Below are positions 22,597-35,369 of a stretch of 64,000 nucleotides of DNA, one piece after another. Source of the DNA: Nipponacmea schrenckii (Eukaryota > Mollusca > Gastropoda > Lottiidae); NCBI GenBank assembly GCA_030562195.1, contig JAUJPP010000006.1, positions 2,852,001 to 2,916,000 of the forward strand, given 5' to 3'. The notes under the pieces are model-generated. The model made no database searches, was not told the origin of the DNA, and saw nothing but the letters and a program-made list of their open reading frames with translations. The first letter of the stretch is position 1, and each line of letters opens with the position of its first letter. The position numbers and the translations under genes were made by a program.

Positions 22597-24984
22597 CTGA
22601 AATACAGTAATAATATACAGTACGATCAATATTTGGAGATTTTCAACTAAAACTATCGAGCCATTTTAAGGGAAAATATTAAAGACCAAACCCCTCAATC
22701 ACTTAGTCCTTTTTATATCACCCCATTAAAACAACTTCAGACTGAACAATTACAGACGACAATAGAATATTTTAGTTATTCTTTCGTGTATTATTTACAA
22801 TGTTGTAAATAATGGTAATTCAATATTTAATACTGATTTTATTGTGAACAAATTTCCACAATTATTTTCAAAGCCACAATCAGTTCATCATACGAGTATT
22901 TGATTAATATTTTCGTGAATTTTAAAATAGAAATGCACAAATGTAAGTGAGTTACCTTGACGATGTATATAACCGATGCAGCCAGACTTTTCCCATGACA
23001 ACATTTAACACATAGACCTGAAAATAGTAAAGAACGTGAAGCATTAAATTTAGTTACTTAAGAAGAAAGCATAGTTATTTTATTAGTTATTAAAAATAGC
23101 GATGGCCAATAATGTTTTATCAGTTTGCAGTGTGTTCTATCGAACACACTGCTTTGTTTTCGTACTTTTTAAAAATTATGATTTTGTAACGAGTAGTCTT
23201 CAGCAACTATAATAGTTACAACAACATTTTCAATGCCCTAGATATTCATTTTTGGTCTATTACTGAATGAATATAAATTGGAACGTTGTAAAAATCAAAA
23301 TGGGGCCTTAGGGTTAAATCTGAGTTGTGTGATATTTGTATTTCCGGTAACTACAGTCGATTGCGCAAAAAAGTATGGAAAGGAATTTTTGATTTTCGAT
23401 TTTGCTTTTTTGCAATTTCCGGTTGAATTTTTTCAGTAATTGTTAAAAGTTTCAAGGCTCATACCTTGTGACCTTGACCTTTGAAGATATCGAGGCCTGA
23501 GTACAAGATATACCTCTTGATCAAATCTATCCAATGATATGTTCATGTTTGTTCTCTGTATTTTTACTTCCGGTTGTATAGCTCTCCGAAACTAGTCATA
23601 ATACACGTTTTGTTATTAATATAAACCCCGTTTGAACCAAAGGATAAGGGAGGTAATTTGATCTTTGCGAAATACAAAATAATTTAAGAAATGGTTAATC
23701 TATTTAATCAAGCCAACTGAAATTTATTCAAATAATTTAAGAATATTGTTAACAAAATACTGCTTATAAAGGTTAGGTTCAATAAATGTATTTCATATGT
23801 ATTTTAAAACATCTTTTTATGTTTACCACTCATAACTTTTACAGAAAACTTTGATATTGAATTAAGTCCGTTGGAAGGAAGATTGGAGAGCAGTGGGTTA
23901 ACTCCCCTGTATATCTATAGGGAAAAGTAGGCTGTTCAAAGGTAAATCAAATATTTGAGGCACAATGAAGAACAACGTCCGAAATAATATTACTGATAAC
24001 ATGTTCAGTCTAAATATGCGGATTGGAGATAAAATACTTCTCAGTGTTTTGACTTTGGACCTTTTAATTATCCAAAGGTATAGCAAGTCAAAGTTAATGC
24101 CATAATTTGATCTCCCACATAATACATTTTTAATAATAATACAAGAATATTGTAAATATTAACAAAATACTAATTTTAAAGGTTATTCAATCCGATGCTT
24201 ATCTCCGATTTTTCGACCATTTGAAAATTGTGATTTTTAAACTGCTATGTCAAAAATGACAGAAATAGCCTTTCTTTTCATGAAATGGACTTGATTTTCT
24301 CTTACCAATGATGTTAAAATAGCTATTTGATCATCATCCGACATGTATCCAAATTTTTTTTTTTCACTCTGGATTCAAAATGCAACCACTCACCAATGTA
24401 AATATTCGCATGCACACTGCTCAGTACCGTTCCTACGGTTCTAGTTTTATTTAGTGTTGTTGTTTATTTATTTAGCACCAATAAAGTATTGTATCGACGG
24501 GGGATGTCGATACAAATCCAATGTTGCAGACTGTAAGCTGATCAGGAGTTTTACAATTTTACAATATTGTTATGAATCACCATACTAGTATAGATAAACT
24601 TTACAATACAGTTAGGCGTCGATATTTTTTGAAAAATATGTTCAAAGAACTGGCTTATTGTATTCAAACGTATGTTAGATTTACTACTATGAGATATATT
24701 TGTATCTTTTGATGATCATTGTACTTCTTAGATCGAACTGTTTGCTCTGCCTAAGAAGTCTACAGAATTAGTTGCAAGGTCTTGTTAACATAGATTATTC
24801 TCCGCTATGGCTGTCCTAAACTGATAATTAGTAATGGTGGCATGGCATAAATTCAAATGTGTTAAAATAATTAACTAAAGAATTTAATATCATTCATATC
24901 AAACTAGAAATTAGTTATCATCCACCATCAAAAAGAAAAACATAGAACATTCACGTTTTTTTTTTAAAATAAGAGTTTGGCTAA
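22597..24984. other. Diverged 5' flank of sulfotransferase copy 2
   Basis: Only parts match the other blocks (about 22960-23110 with 5210-5560; 24580-24760 with 5650-5870). The rest is private AT-rich DNA. Fragments near 23460-23580 resemble the repeat at 300-400 ('tgaccttgacctttg', 'acttccggt'). Two related stretches (about 23740 and 24140) share 'taacaaaatact'. No gene supported. Confidence 0.55.
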
Positions 24985-25240
24985 ATTGATTCGCGATGGT
25001 CAACGAGACTGGGATGATTATCTACCTGACATTTGCATGGCATACCGCTCATCTGTTCACAGAAGTTCTTAAATACTCCCATTTTTTTCTCACTTTGGGT
25101 AGAGACGTGTTCTTGCCGATAGACACACCTTTTTCGAGAAGACTATGTTCCGACTACCCTTGCTCGCTTGTTACAAGATAATTTAGAAGAGAGTTCACGC
25201 AAACATCGTCACTATTTTTATGCCAAATGTAAACTAATTA
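24985..25240 (+). pseudogene. Ty3/Gypsy-type integrase remnant
   Basis: In one frame the sequence reads QRDWDDYLPDICMAYRSSVH and, after a frameshift, FFLTLGRDVFLPID, then EDYVPTTLARLLQDNLEESS. This is the pattern of the end of the integrase core of Ty3/Gypsy retrotransposons (W..YL......AYR.S.H..TG.SP..L.(F/L)GR....P.D). A frameshift/stop lies near 25067. No LTRs, reverse transcriptase or primer-binding site could be found next to it. A dead fragment in the private part of the middle block. Confidence 0.75.
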
Positions 25241-25789
25241 CGAAGTAGGTGATCCAGTTTATTATTATGCTCCAACAACTACATAAGACAATTCTAGAAA
25301 ATTAACAACCCATTGGAAACCACATTATTGAATAATAGAATAGTTCTCACCGGTCAATAAAACACCAAATATACCAAGTGTACTCCGCGAAATCCGATGT
25401 AGAAAATAATGTCGAATTAACGAAAATACTCAGTTTTATTATATTTTGTACCACATGTTACTTGTCATGCCTCGACGACATCAACAATTCTTATTAGTTT
25501 CTAACAATAAAATGGTTAATTCAATTTATTTATCTGCTCAAATATTATATCAGAATAAATGCAGTCATGTAATATTCGCTTGAATGAAAAATTTAGTTAG
25601 TAAATCTGTTTTTAGATGACAGGTCTGTCCTAAACCTTAACATTAGTGCAAAATTCGCTGCCTCGTTTTCAGAGCAACTCACGCTTCACACTTCCTCCAT
25701 TTTGCCTAGCAGCTTTTCGTTAAATCTCTTTAAAAATCAAGAGGGACATGTCTTAAACTAGACGAAATACAGCAAGTGGAAAAGTCAAA
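25241..25789. other. Non-coding spacer between retroelement fragments
   Basis: AT-rich, no recognisable gene, no long terminal repeat pair seen. Might contain the degraded end of the Gypsy-like element or the start of the following one. Confidence 0.4.
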
Positions 25790-27700
25790 GACGTTTTCGG
25801 TTCCATTTATAATGAAATGCAGAATGAAGATTATTCCACTGAAGATCAAGAAACGGAGATTAAAGACAATGATCTCACTAAAAGTAAGTCAACAAACTCG
25901 AAAAAGTCCTCGACTTCAAAGCCACAGTCGACGATGTCAACAAGTACAGGGTTCTTCGGTCAATTTAGCAACACTGTACCACACGTTAACAATTCGTATC
26001 TAAATCGGCCCGTTGCTGAACAAAATACTTTCGAAGATGTCCACACTGAAGATACTGAACTAATGTTTCTCCAAGAACAACTTTTGAGCATTCGAATGGA
26101 ACGTCGAAAAGCGTAAGCAGATTGCTGAAGAAAGAACCAGGATAGAGGCACTCTCCCAGCTTACTTCTGCTTCATCGAATTCTACCACAACTCCAAGAAC
26201 AACGCCTGTTCCTGCATTACAACAAGGTGAGCAAACTACAGCGCCCCTAAGTCAAAATCCTACTGGAGGTATTCTGGTTGATCTAGACATTAATAAACCC
26301 GATAAGGTGCTACAAATAATTAACTTTCTTTGGCTAGATCCTGTTGCTGTCAATACCTATTCCTTTGGTGTAGAATTATTTCGAGTTGGACGTAAAAGGT
26401 CCCTTGAGATATGCAAACACCCGGATATTGCAAGAATTGATGAAGCGTGATCCAGAGTTCAACATTAATCCTTATCTTAAATATACAGCTGATATATTTC
26501 GCCTCGCTGCTAAATATGTCTGGTACTCTGTCCTCCTCTATGACAAAGAGCATCGCGAGCGTCAGGCAGTTGAGAAGTTTGATTCCGTCTTTTATTAATC
26601 TGTAGAATCCGTCTTTTATTAGTGTCGTGACACATAATCCGCGGATTCCGAGTTTAAAAAAGCAGCCCTTTACGCCGTGGCTATAATCCGCTAGAATCCG
26701 CGGATTTTTTTTTTAAAAAGCAGTCCTCTGGTTTAAATGATGTCGAGAACTAGATACATATGTACATAACAAACTATGCATAAAGAATAGGAAATGACGA
26801 AGCATTAGCCTGCTCCCCAACGAGCAACTCGCATAGTAGCCTACGGCTAAAAGTAGGTCGACAACATTCGCAATCTCTCGGTGGCCAGTGGTACCCGCGG
26901 ACATAATATATGACATGCCAAACGTGCAAATTTCACACCGAGTCTCAGCAGGCGGGCATAGTTTTGGTTTTGTCAATCTGAGTCGGACGCCCTTTTTCCC
27001 AGCACATATATCCCAGCACATATATCAAAACCGTGCCCGCCTTTGCACGTTCTGCGTGCCATATATTATGTCCGTGGGTACCACTAGCCATCGAATGTTG
27101 TCGACCTACGGTTCGCCGTACTGTGCGAGTTGCTTTCTCGGGGACCATGCTAATGCTACGTCTGTAGGCCTACACATCATTGGGCCAGGTTCGATGGGCG
27201 GCCAAACTTTAAGACCTAACCGTAATGACGAGCCTTTGCCTATTATTTATGTATAGTTTGTTTACATAGGTATCTAGTTCTCGACATCAGGTATACTACA
27301 GGACTGCTTTTTTTCTATTTTTCAATCCGCGGATTATAGTCAAGCCGTTACTAAAAGAGGGCTTTCCGTAGAATCCGTCTTTTAGTAACCCGTAGAGGCC
27401 TGCTTTTTTTAAAATCGGCGGATAATCCGCGGAATCCGTCTTTTATTGACGCCCTTGTTACAGCAAATCTAGTTCCAATTTTCATAAAGCTAATGCGCGG
27501 AAGAAAGGACCCTTCACGTCGGATGGTAGGAAATCTGCCAATAATAACATGTGTTATAGAAAAGAATGCAGATTAATTCACAATTGTGCAATCTGTCTAT
27601 CCAGCCAACATTCAGCGCTGGATGGTCGCGGCCCTAATGTGCAGGCACAAGTGCCTCAAAATTTTCAACAACGGACTGCTTAAATCAACAGGACTCAGAC
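25790..27700 (+). pseudogene. Gag-like remnant of a DIRS/tyrosine-recombinase-type retroelement
   Basis: Pieces in shifting frames form one ancient ORF: a Ser/Thr-rich start (25817-26116), a charged helix ELMFLQEQLLSIRMERRK continued after a frameshift as KQIAEERTRIEAL, a conserved-looking block FNINPYLKYTADIFRLAAKY then YSVLLYDKEHRERQA (26440-26575), and after an insertion a zinc-finger-like CYRKECRLIHNCAICLSSQH (about 27551-27610; C-X4-C-X3-H-X-C-X2-C). Gag proteins of DIRS/Ngaro-type elements have a 'YD..(Y/H)R' block followed by a Cys/His finger, so I lean to that class. At least three frameshifts plus a large insertion make it dead. No reverse transcriptase or recombinase seen downstream. 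Confidence 0.55.
26580..27457. mobile_element. Palindromic insertion with 'aatccgcggatt' repeats
   Basis: Interrupts the gag-like remnant. Ends carry repeated 'aatccgtcttttatt' and 'aatccgcggatt' motifs. Inside, the left part ('gatgtcgagaactagatac', 'gtaggtcgacaacattcg', 'ggacataatatatgacatgc') is the imperfect reverse complement of the right part, centred near 27005, with arms of roughly 300 bp. Its GC content looks clearly higher than the surroundings. A foldback/MITE-like non-autonomous element is the simplest reading; family unknown. Reading frames inside are by-products of the palindrome. Confidence 0.65.
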
Positions 27701-27724
27701 CAAAAAAAATTTAGTCTGTTTTAT

Positions 27725-29500
27725 TTTTAGAAATCCTCTTACTCCCTTCCTTTGGGGGTTTTTGCATGCCCATTTTTGACTAATATTTGGTCTAGATTTG
27801 AAATTTGATGTCTGAAATTGCATTTTCTTTCAGAATTTCTGAGATAATGAGAAATTTAATTGGCAGAAGGTTATTTCTAAAAAATATTGGTTTTGTGTGC
27901 AGTGACAGTCAAGTGGATGTTGATAAAATGTAGTGGTTTACTTTCATTTTGTTTAGTTCAAAATTTTCATGGTCATGCTATATTGAATTTTTGTACAGAG
28001 ACCAAGTATTGGCCAGGCATTCATGTGACATATAGGAAAGTTTTCAACGAGATTTCTGAAAAAAGTTCTAGAAGGTTGAATTTTGTGATTTAACATGGAA
28101 ATAGATGGCAAATGAATTGGCGGACTGAGTCCTGAATGAATGGAATTGATATTCAAAACAACATGCTTTCTGGATAATTTTGGCTTTTTCATGAATGGAA
28201 ACTACAAAAAAGGTTGGTATCTCTCAATCTTTGTGAAAATTTAGAATTTAAGGGTCATATATTGGAAATCGGCATTTTTGGGCCTTTTGCCAATAGACCT
28301 GTCATAGTACATAGTATTGAGTTTTCAAAAATTCCTTATTTTCTCTTTTTTGCACTTTCTACTTTTAATATCTAGTAAAACAAGCCATTTTGAAGAGGCT
28401 ATGAAGTCCTAATAAAATTCCTAATGCAGATATTACTTATTTCAACCATTTAAATTAGGTTTTTCTTATGTATTTTTCAGACCTTAAGAATACAGTTTCT
28501 ATAGCTGCCCTGAAAGTCCACTTCAATGTATGGTATGCTTTTTTCTTGTAATCACGAGACTGTAGAATGCTTTTTGGACAGTAAAAACAGCCTGAATTTT
28601 CTCTGGAGCAAATTCAAACTCAAATTTATGATAATTATGAAGATTTCAGCAGGAAAAGTCGGAATGAGTGTGAAGACATTGAAGGCCAACTAGGTAACAA
28701 ATGTTGCCATTTTTTCTGATTTTTTGGGGTTTGTAGGCTGGATTTATGTTAGAAAACTCAATAGTATTTCTAAATTTCAATTATTTAGAGAAATGATAAA
28801 GTTATGATTGATTTAGTGTAAGACGCCATCAATGATATCAAATAGAGAGCTAAATAGAGGCAGGGGTGCATCAGTAAAAACGCTGTCATTGGCTTACTAG
28901 TGTATATATTTCCATAGTTTTTTGAACAGGGTACTCCAGATACATATTGGAAGAGATTTAAAATTTTTAAAAAAAATGTATGTGGTATATAGGACTCGGA
29001 CCAGAAAAAACATTTTATGCTAGAAACCATGTATTGGTCAGGCTTTCATGTGATATATAGGAAAGTTTTCAGCGAAATTTCTTGAAAAAAGTTATGGAAT
29101 TTGAATTTTGTGATGTCCGTATGTCCTAGAAATAATATGCAGTTATTTTCCTTTAACTGTTGTAATGATACGCTAGCTTTGTATATGTTATGAAACGTGA
29201 CTTTGCCTAGATATTTTATAGTTCTTTTTTCAGTGAAAAGACATCTTGAAAGTTTTTCTTTATTGGGAGCAATTATAAAGAAGTATAATTTGAAAGCTAA
29301 CAGTTTTATCGAAAATATGAAGATGTTAAAGATTCTTTACAGACTTTGCTTTCTGGTAATGTATATATTTTTGTAGGTTGGCAAATTGTCTTGTTGTTTG
29401 GATTTGACATTCACAGGTTCATTATGCTACTGTCCTTGCACTTTTAAGTCAGTATTTTGCGTTGCATGTGACTGGTTTGTTGTAGGAATTATATAGAATT
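27725..29500 (+). repeat. 'R' flank sequence, copy with a ~1.2-kb extra segment
   Basis: 27725-27955 and 29186-29500 match the contiguous R copies at 10.4 and 41.4 kb. Between them lies about 1.2 kb absent from those. The extra segment has related ends: about 27985-28095 and 29015-29115 share 'acatataggaaagttttc' and 'ttgaattttgtgat'. Such direct repeats at both ends could be a degenerate LTR-like pair or an old duplication. No protein coding seen. Confidence 0.6.
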
Positions 29501-29504
29501 AATT

Positions 29505-31050
29505 CTATGCATTGTACACGTGAATTAGAACAGTTTATATTCATTGAGGTATTGTACACCTGAATCAGAACAGTTTATATTCATTGAGGCATTGTACACG
29601 TGAATTAGAACAGTTTATATTCATTGAGGTATTGTACACCTGAATCAGAACAGTTTATATTCATTGAGGTATTGTACACCTGAATCAGAACAGTTTATAT
29701 TCATTGAGGTATTGTACACCTGAATCAGAACAGTTTATAATCATTGGGGCATTGTTCACCTGAATCAGAACAGTTTATATTCATTGTGGTATTGTACACC
29801 TGAATCAGAACAGTTTATATTCATTGTGGTATTGTACATCTGAATCAGAACAGTTTATATTCATTGAGGTTTTGTACACCGAATCAGAACAGTTTAAATT
29901 TATTGTGGTATTGTACACCTGAATCAGAACAGTTTATAATCATTGGGGCATTGTTCACCTGAATCAGAACAGTTTATATTCATTGTGGTATTGTACACCT
30001 GAATCAGAACAGTTTATATTCATTGTGGTATTGTACACCTGAATCAGAACAGTTTATATTCATTGAGGTATTGTACACCGAATCAGAACAGATTAAATTT
30101 ATTGTGGTATTGTACACCTGAATCAGAACAGTTTATATTCATTGAGGCATTGTTCACCTGAATCAGAACAGTTTATATTCATTGTGGTATTGTACACCTG
30201 AATCAGAACAGTTTATATTCATTGAGGCATTGTTCACCTGAATCAGAACAGTTTATATTCATTGAGGCATTGTACACCTGAATCAGAACAGTTTATATTC
30301 ATTGTGGTATTGTACACCTGAATCAGAACAGTTTATAATCATTGAGGTATTGTACACCTGAATCAGAACAGTTTATATTCATTGTGGTATTGTACACCTG
30401 AATCAGAACAGTTTATATTCATTGTGGTATTGTACACCTGAATCAGAACAGTTTATATTCATTGTGGTATTGTACACCTGAATCAGAATAGTTTATATTC
30501 ATTGAGGTATTGTACACCTGAATCAGAACAGTTTATATTCATTGTGGTATTGTACACCTGGATCAGAACAGTTTATAATCATTGAGGTATTGTACACCTG
30601 AATCAGAATAGTTTATTTTCATTGAGGCATTGTACACCTGAATCAGAACAGTTTTAATTTATTGTGGTATTGTACACCTGAATCAGATCAGTTAATATTG
30701 ATTGTGGTAATGTACACCTGAATCAGAACAGTTTATATTCATTGTGGCATTGTACACCTGAATCAGTACAGTTTATATTCATTGAGGTTATTGTACACCT
30801 GGATCAGAACAGTTTATAATCATTGAGGTATTGTACACCTGAATCAGAACAGTTTATATTCATTGAGGCATTGTTCACCTGAATCAGAACAGTTTATATC
30901 CATTGAGGCATTGTTCACCTGAATCAGAACAGTTTATATTCATTGAGGCATTGTTCACCTGAATCAGAACAGTTTATATTTATTGAGGTATTGTACACCT
31001 GGATCAGAGCAGTATATATTTATTGTGGTATTTTACACCTGGCATTGACT
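29505..31050 (+). repeat. 40-bp satellite, second array (~38 units)
   Basis: Same 40-bp unit as at 13.65-16.2 kb, here enriched for 'gtggt' and 'attgttcacc' variants. Ends at the same edge 'ggcattgactgcttattaat'. Confidence 0.95.
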
Positions 31051-31075
31051 GCTTATTAATTTTTGGATTTAAATA

Positions 31076-31320
31076 TTACAATATTTCAATTAACAGATAC
31101 CTCCTGACTCAAGTTTAGACTAAGCAACTAGTCAACTTTACTCACTGGGCAATTAGTCAACATTACTTATTGAGCAACTAGTCAACTTTACTCACTCAGC
31201 AACTAGTCAACTTTACTCACTAAGCAACTAGGCAACTTTGCTTACTAAGCAACTAGTCAACTTTATTCACTGAGCAACTAGTCAACTTTACTCACTGAGC
31301 AATTATATATTCAAGATTAC
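31076..31320 (+). repeat. 25-bp satellite preceded by a 45-bp piece of the small gene
   Basis: 31076-31120 ('caatatttcaattaacagat' to 'gtttagac') copies the small gene's intron-2 region at about 17530-17572, then goes directly into about seven 25-bp units. The same junction occurs at 32.65-32.69 kb. Confidence 0.8.
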
Positions 31321-32126
31321 TCAGAGAATAACTAATCGACTGAACTCTTACGGGGTCTAAATATACTTGTATATTTTATGGACTGCTAAAAACCTTACAT
31401 CTAAAAAACCAGTTAATTGGTAACGATTTCTCCCAAATACATCGAAAATGCTATGAACATTTTCCCCCGAAACAATAAAACTATTTTGTTAAGATTGCCA
31501 TCGGACGAAACTTACTGCTGCAATAATTACTAAATCTCCCAAAAATTTGAGAAGATCTAAAAAGTTTTCGACCAATGGATCCGAGTCATAATTTAGGATT
31601 TTGGCAAAGCTATATGACATCTTCTCGAACCTTGAATCATTCCGAAATTATATTTAATAAAACACTAAAAAGACTCCAAATATAAAACACTTTAATATGA
31701 AAATATCAAATATAATAAGATACGTATAACAACTATAAATTTATAACAATATGTGTTTAGATTGCACTAAGGTTCAACTATTTATGTTTTCATTTGGGTT
31801 TAACAGACCTCTCTAACATTTTCCATGACACAAACAAATTCCTTAACCAACCCCTTCCCACAACCCCAAATACTCCCATCCCTCCCCGAAAAACATACTA
31901 TCTCACACATCCTCAAACACTCAAACACTCACCCTCGCATAATACTGATTTCAACTTTCACAAAACTAACATCTCTCATACACACAGTCACACAATTTTA
32001 ATGTCTTTCTGTATCCCTCCCAACACACATCTATATCCATTCATATCCATCCATCCATTCCATTCCCACTGACAAGTGGTTTAGTGATCGTTCATTCTTC
32101 AGTTCTTCATAGACGAGTTTTATGAG
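31321..32126. other. Third copy of the small-gene 3' flank
   Basis: Same as 16511-17345 and 33246-34071 but attached to a broken exon. Contains the inverted-homology element at about 31720-31920. The reading frame 31794-32072 is a Pro/His-rich artefact of C/A-rich sequence. Confidence 0.7.
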
Positions 32127-32174
32127 TAACTCTTCTGTTTTTAAACACTTGCAGGATCGGAAGAATCGCCTGAA
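32127..32174 (-). pseudogene. Truncated last exon of the small gene
   Basis: Matches the 3' half of exon 3 (17346-17390) but is cut at 'gaatcgcctga', where the sequence joins the 40-bp satellite within a shared 'cctga'. The stop codon is also changed (TAA to TTA on the minus strand). No upstream exons. A recombination relic. Confidence 0.85.
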
Positions 32175-32615
32175 TCAGAACAGTTTATATTCATTGTGGT
32201 ATTGTACACCTGAATCAGAACAGTTTATATTCATTGTGGTATTGTACACCTGAATCAGAACAGTTTATATTCATTGTGGTATTGTACACCTGAATCAGAA
32301 CAGTTTATTTTCATTGTGGCATTGTACACCTGAATCAGAACAGTTTATATTCATTGTGGTATTGTACACCTGAATCAGAACAGTTTATATTCATTGTGGT
32401 ATTGTACACCTGAATCAGAACAGTTTATATTCATTGTGGTATTGTACACCTGAATCAGAACAGTTTATATTCATTGTGGTATTGTACACCTGAATCAGAA
32501 CAGTTTATATTCATTGTGGTATTGTACACCTGAATCAGAACAGTTTATATTCATTGAGGTATTGTACACCTGGATCAGAGCAGTATATATTTATTGTGGT
32601 ATTTTACACCTGACA
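32165..32615 (+). repeat. 40-bp satellite, short homogeneous array (11 units)
   Basis: Eleven nearly identical units, mostly the 'gtggt' type, more uniform than the other arrays, which suggests recent amplification. Bounded on the left by the small-gene relic and on the right by the usual 'tgactgcttattaat' edge. Confidence 0.95.
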
Positions 32616-32644
32616 TTGACTGCTTATTAATTTTTGGATTTAAA

Positions 32645-33245
32645 TATTACAATATTTCAAAACAGATACCTCCTGACTCAAGTTCAGACTAAGCAACTAG
32701 TCAACTTTACTCACTGGGCAATTAGTCAACATTACTTATTGAGCAACTAGTCAACTTTACTCACTCAGCAACTAGTCAACTTTACTCACTAAGCAACTAG
32801 GCAACTTTGCTTACTAAGCAACTAGTCAACTTTATTCACTAAGCAACTAGTCAACTTTACTCACTGGGTAATTAGCCAACATTACTTATTGAGCAACTAG
32901 TCAACTTTACTCACTGAGCAACTAGTCAACTTTACTCACTAAGCAACTAGTCAACTTTACTCACTGAGCAACTAGTCAACTTTACTCACTGAGCAACTAG
33001 TCAACTTTACTCACTGAGCAACTAGGTAACTTTGCTTACTAAGCAACTAGTCAACTTTATTCACTGGGCAACTAGTCAACTTTACTCACTGAGCAACTAG
33101 TCAACTTTACTCACTGAGCAACTAGTCAACTTTACTCACTGAGCAACTAGTCAACTTTACTCACTAAGCAACTAGGCAACTTTGCTTACTAAGCAACTAG
33201 TCAACTTTACTCACTGCAAGTTGATAGCTTTACTCACTGAGCAAT
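32645..33245 (+). repeat. 25-bp satellite, longest array (~21 units)
   Basis: Starts with the same 45-bp small-gene fragment, then 'actaagcaactagtcaactt' units in head-to-tail order with gggca, gagca and aagca variants. Confidence 0.9.
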
Positions 33246-34071
33246 TATATATTCAAGTTTACTCAGAGAATAACTAATCGACTGAACTCTTACGGGGTCT
33301 AAATATACTTGTATATTTTATGGACTGCTAAAAACCTTACATCTAAAAAACAGTTAATCGGTAACGATTTCTCCCAAATACATCGAAAATGCTATGAACA
33401 TTTTCCCCCGAAACAATAAAACTATTTTGTTAAGATTGCCATCGGACGAAACTTACTGCTGCAATAATTACTAAATCTCCCAATAATTTGAGAAGATCTA
33501 AAAAGTTTTCGACCAATGGATCCGAGTCATAATTTAGGATTTTGGCAAAGCTATATGACATCTTCTCGAACCTTGAATCATTCCGAAATTATATTTAATA
33601 AAACACTAAAAAGACTCCAAATATAAAACACTTTAATATGAAAATATCAAATATAATAAGAAACGTATAACAACTATAAATTTATAACAATATGTGTTTA
33701 GATTGCACTAAGGTTCAACTATTTATGTTTTCATTGAGGTTTAACAGACCTCTCTAACATTCTCCAAGTCATTCAAACACATTCCTAAATCATCCCCTCC
33801 CCTCATCCCCAAAATACTCACACCCCTCCCCCGAGAAACACACTATCTCACACACACTCAAACACTCAAACACTCACCCTCACATAATACTGATTTCAAC
33901 TTTCACAAAACTAACATCTCTCATACACACAGTCACACAATTTTAATGTCTTTCTGTATCCCTCCCAACACACATCTATATCCATTCATATCCATCCATC
34001 CATTTCATTCCCACTGACGAGTGGTTTAGTGATCGTTCATTCTTCAGTTCTTCCCAGACGAGTTTTATGAG
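33246..34071. other. 3' flank of the small gene, copy 2
   Basis: Near-identical to 16511-17345. Contains the inverted-homology element (about 33660-33860). Nothing coding. Confidence 0.6.
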
Positions 34072-34992
34072 TTACTCTTCTGTTTTTAAACACTTGCAGT
34101 ATCGGAAGAATCGCCTGATAGACTTTAGAACTCGTCTTTGCGGTTTCACTGTTTGAACTGAAATAATAAATAAATGAAATTATAAGCCAGATTTATTAAG
34201 TGGTTGCCAAATAAACACGATTGAATTTGGATTTGAATTTTACAATATTTCAATTAACAGATACTTCCTGACTCCAGTTTCGACGCAATGTTGCAAATCG
34301 TAAGGTGAAGTGATTACAATTTTCTGTTATACAGCAAGTTTTAGAAAACGTTTTCAAACATCCTGATATCTTACCTTCCTGATCACAAGTAGCGACACCT
34401 TCAGTCTGTGTAGCTGTATCTTCTGTCTTGACAACTGGTTTAGTAATAGATTTTGGAGTTGTTTTACCAGAATTTATCAAACAATCCACTTTATCATCAG
34501 TTGCTCCTTCAAATTTACTAGTGCTTTCAGACTGGATATCGTACCTGGTGGTCGGTACTTTATCTACAATAGAATAGATAGACTATTCAGGATAGGAACA
34601 AGTAAAAATGTTAAATTGGTTCCAAATGATTTTCACTTTACAACAAAGTTTCATATTGAAACACATGTATATATATTGTCCTAAGGTTCTTTCAGATTAA
34701 TATTATTTTGGTTTTACTGTGATTGTCCAATAGAATAACTAACAAGCTAATATTCTTCAGTAAAGATAGACAAGCATGCCTTACCTTCATTTTTGGTGAT
34801 TTTGGAAATTCCTGTAAACCGCTTGAATCTTTGAAAGAGGCTAGGTGTTTCTTCTACTGGTTTATCTTCCAGGAATCCAAAGAACTCTCTTTCGTAATAC
34901 TTGTATTCCTCCACTGTCATGCACGGATTGACATACTTAGGAGTCTCACCAAAACCAATAAATGGCGGGTGGGGCCTGTATTTCTTGGACAT
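34072..34992 (-). CDS. Uncharacterised small protein, copy 2; three coding exons, 160 aa
   Basis: Same structure as the 17.3-kb copy: exons 34785-34992 (208 nt), 34375-34563 (189 nt) and 34072-34157 (86 nt), donors GTAAGG and GTAAG, acceptors ATTGTAG and TTATTATTTCAG, all in the same phases, giving 160 codons plus stop. Exon 1 encodes the same peptide. The start of exon 2 has Lys for Asn (DKVP for DNVP), and exon 3 has FFRYCK for FFQSCK, with a few other substitutions in exon 2 (for example TEDTATQT for TEDSATQT). No disabling change in either copy. Two intact copies with substitutions but no frameshifts weakly suggest both are under constraint, although the duplication is young. Function unknown. 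Confidence 0.75.
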
Positions 34993-35369
34993 TCTCTAAA
35001 AAGAACATTTGTGTTTTAAATTCAATTTCAATTTAAGAATTTCTGTTTGCTGAACCCTAGTTACGACTTTTTTAAAAATAAATACATAAACTGAAATAGT
35101 ATCAACTCTGAAACGTTTAAAATTTATATATAAAAGATACTGTGATCCATGAAATTTACCCGGCTACTTACTGAATAACAGTTGAAGTCGATTCCTATTC
35201 TAGAACAATTGTTAACAATATTTATGTAAATAGAAAAGAGAAAAACGGGAAAGTTGCAAATTCCCAAGTGATTTGAAATGACCTTGAAAATTCAAATTTT
35301 GCTTTAACAATATAGTCCGGCGAATAATAGCAATATTTCCAGGTAAAATTGTACAGTTTGTAAAAATAT

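Noticed and set aside
31794..32072. 92-codon Pro/His/Thr-rich frame
   Set aside because: Antisense C/A-rich 3' flank of the small gene; the frame is not kept in the two other copies of the flank.
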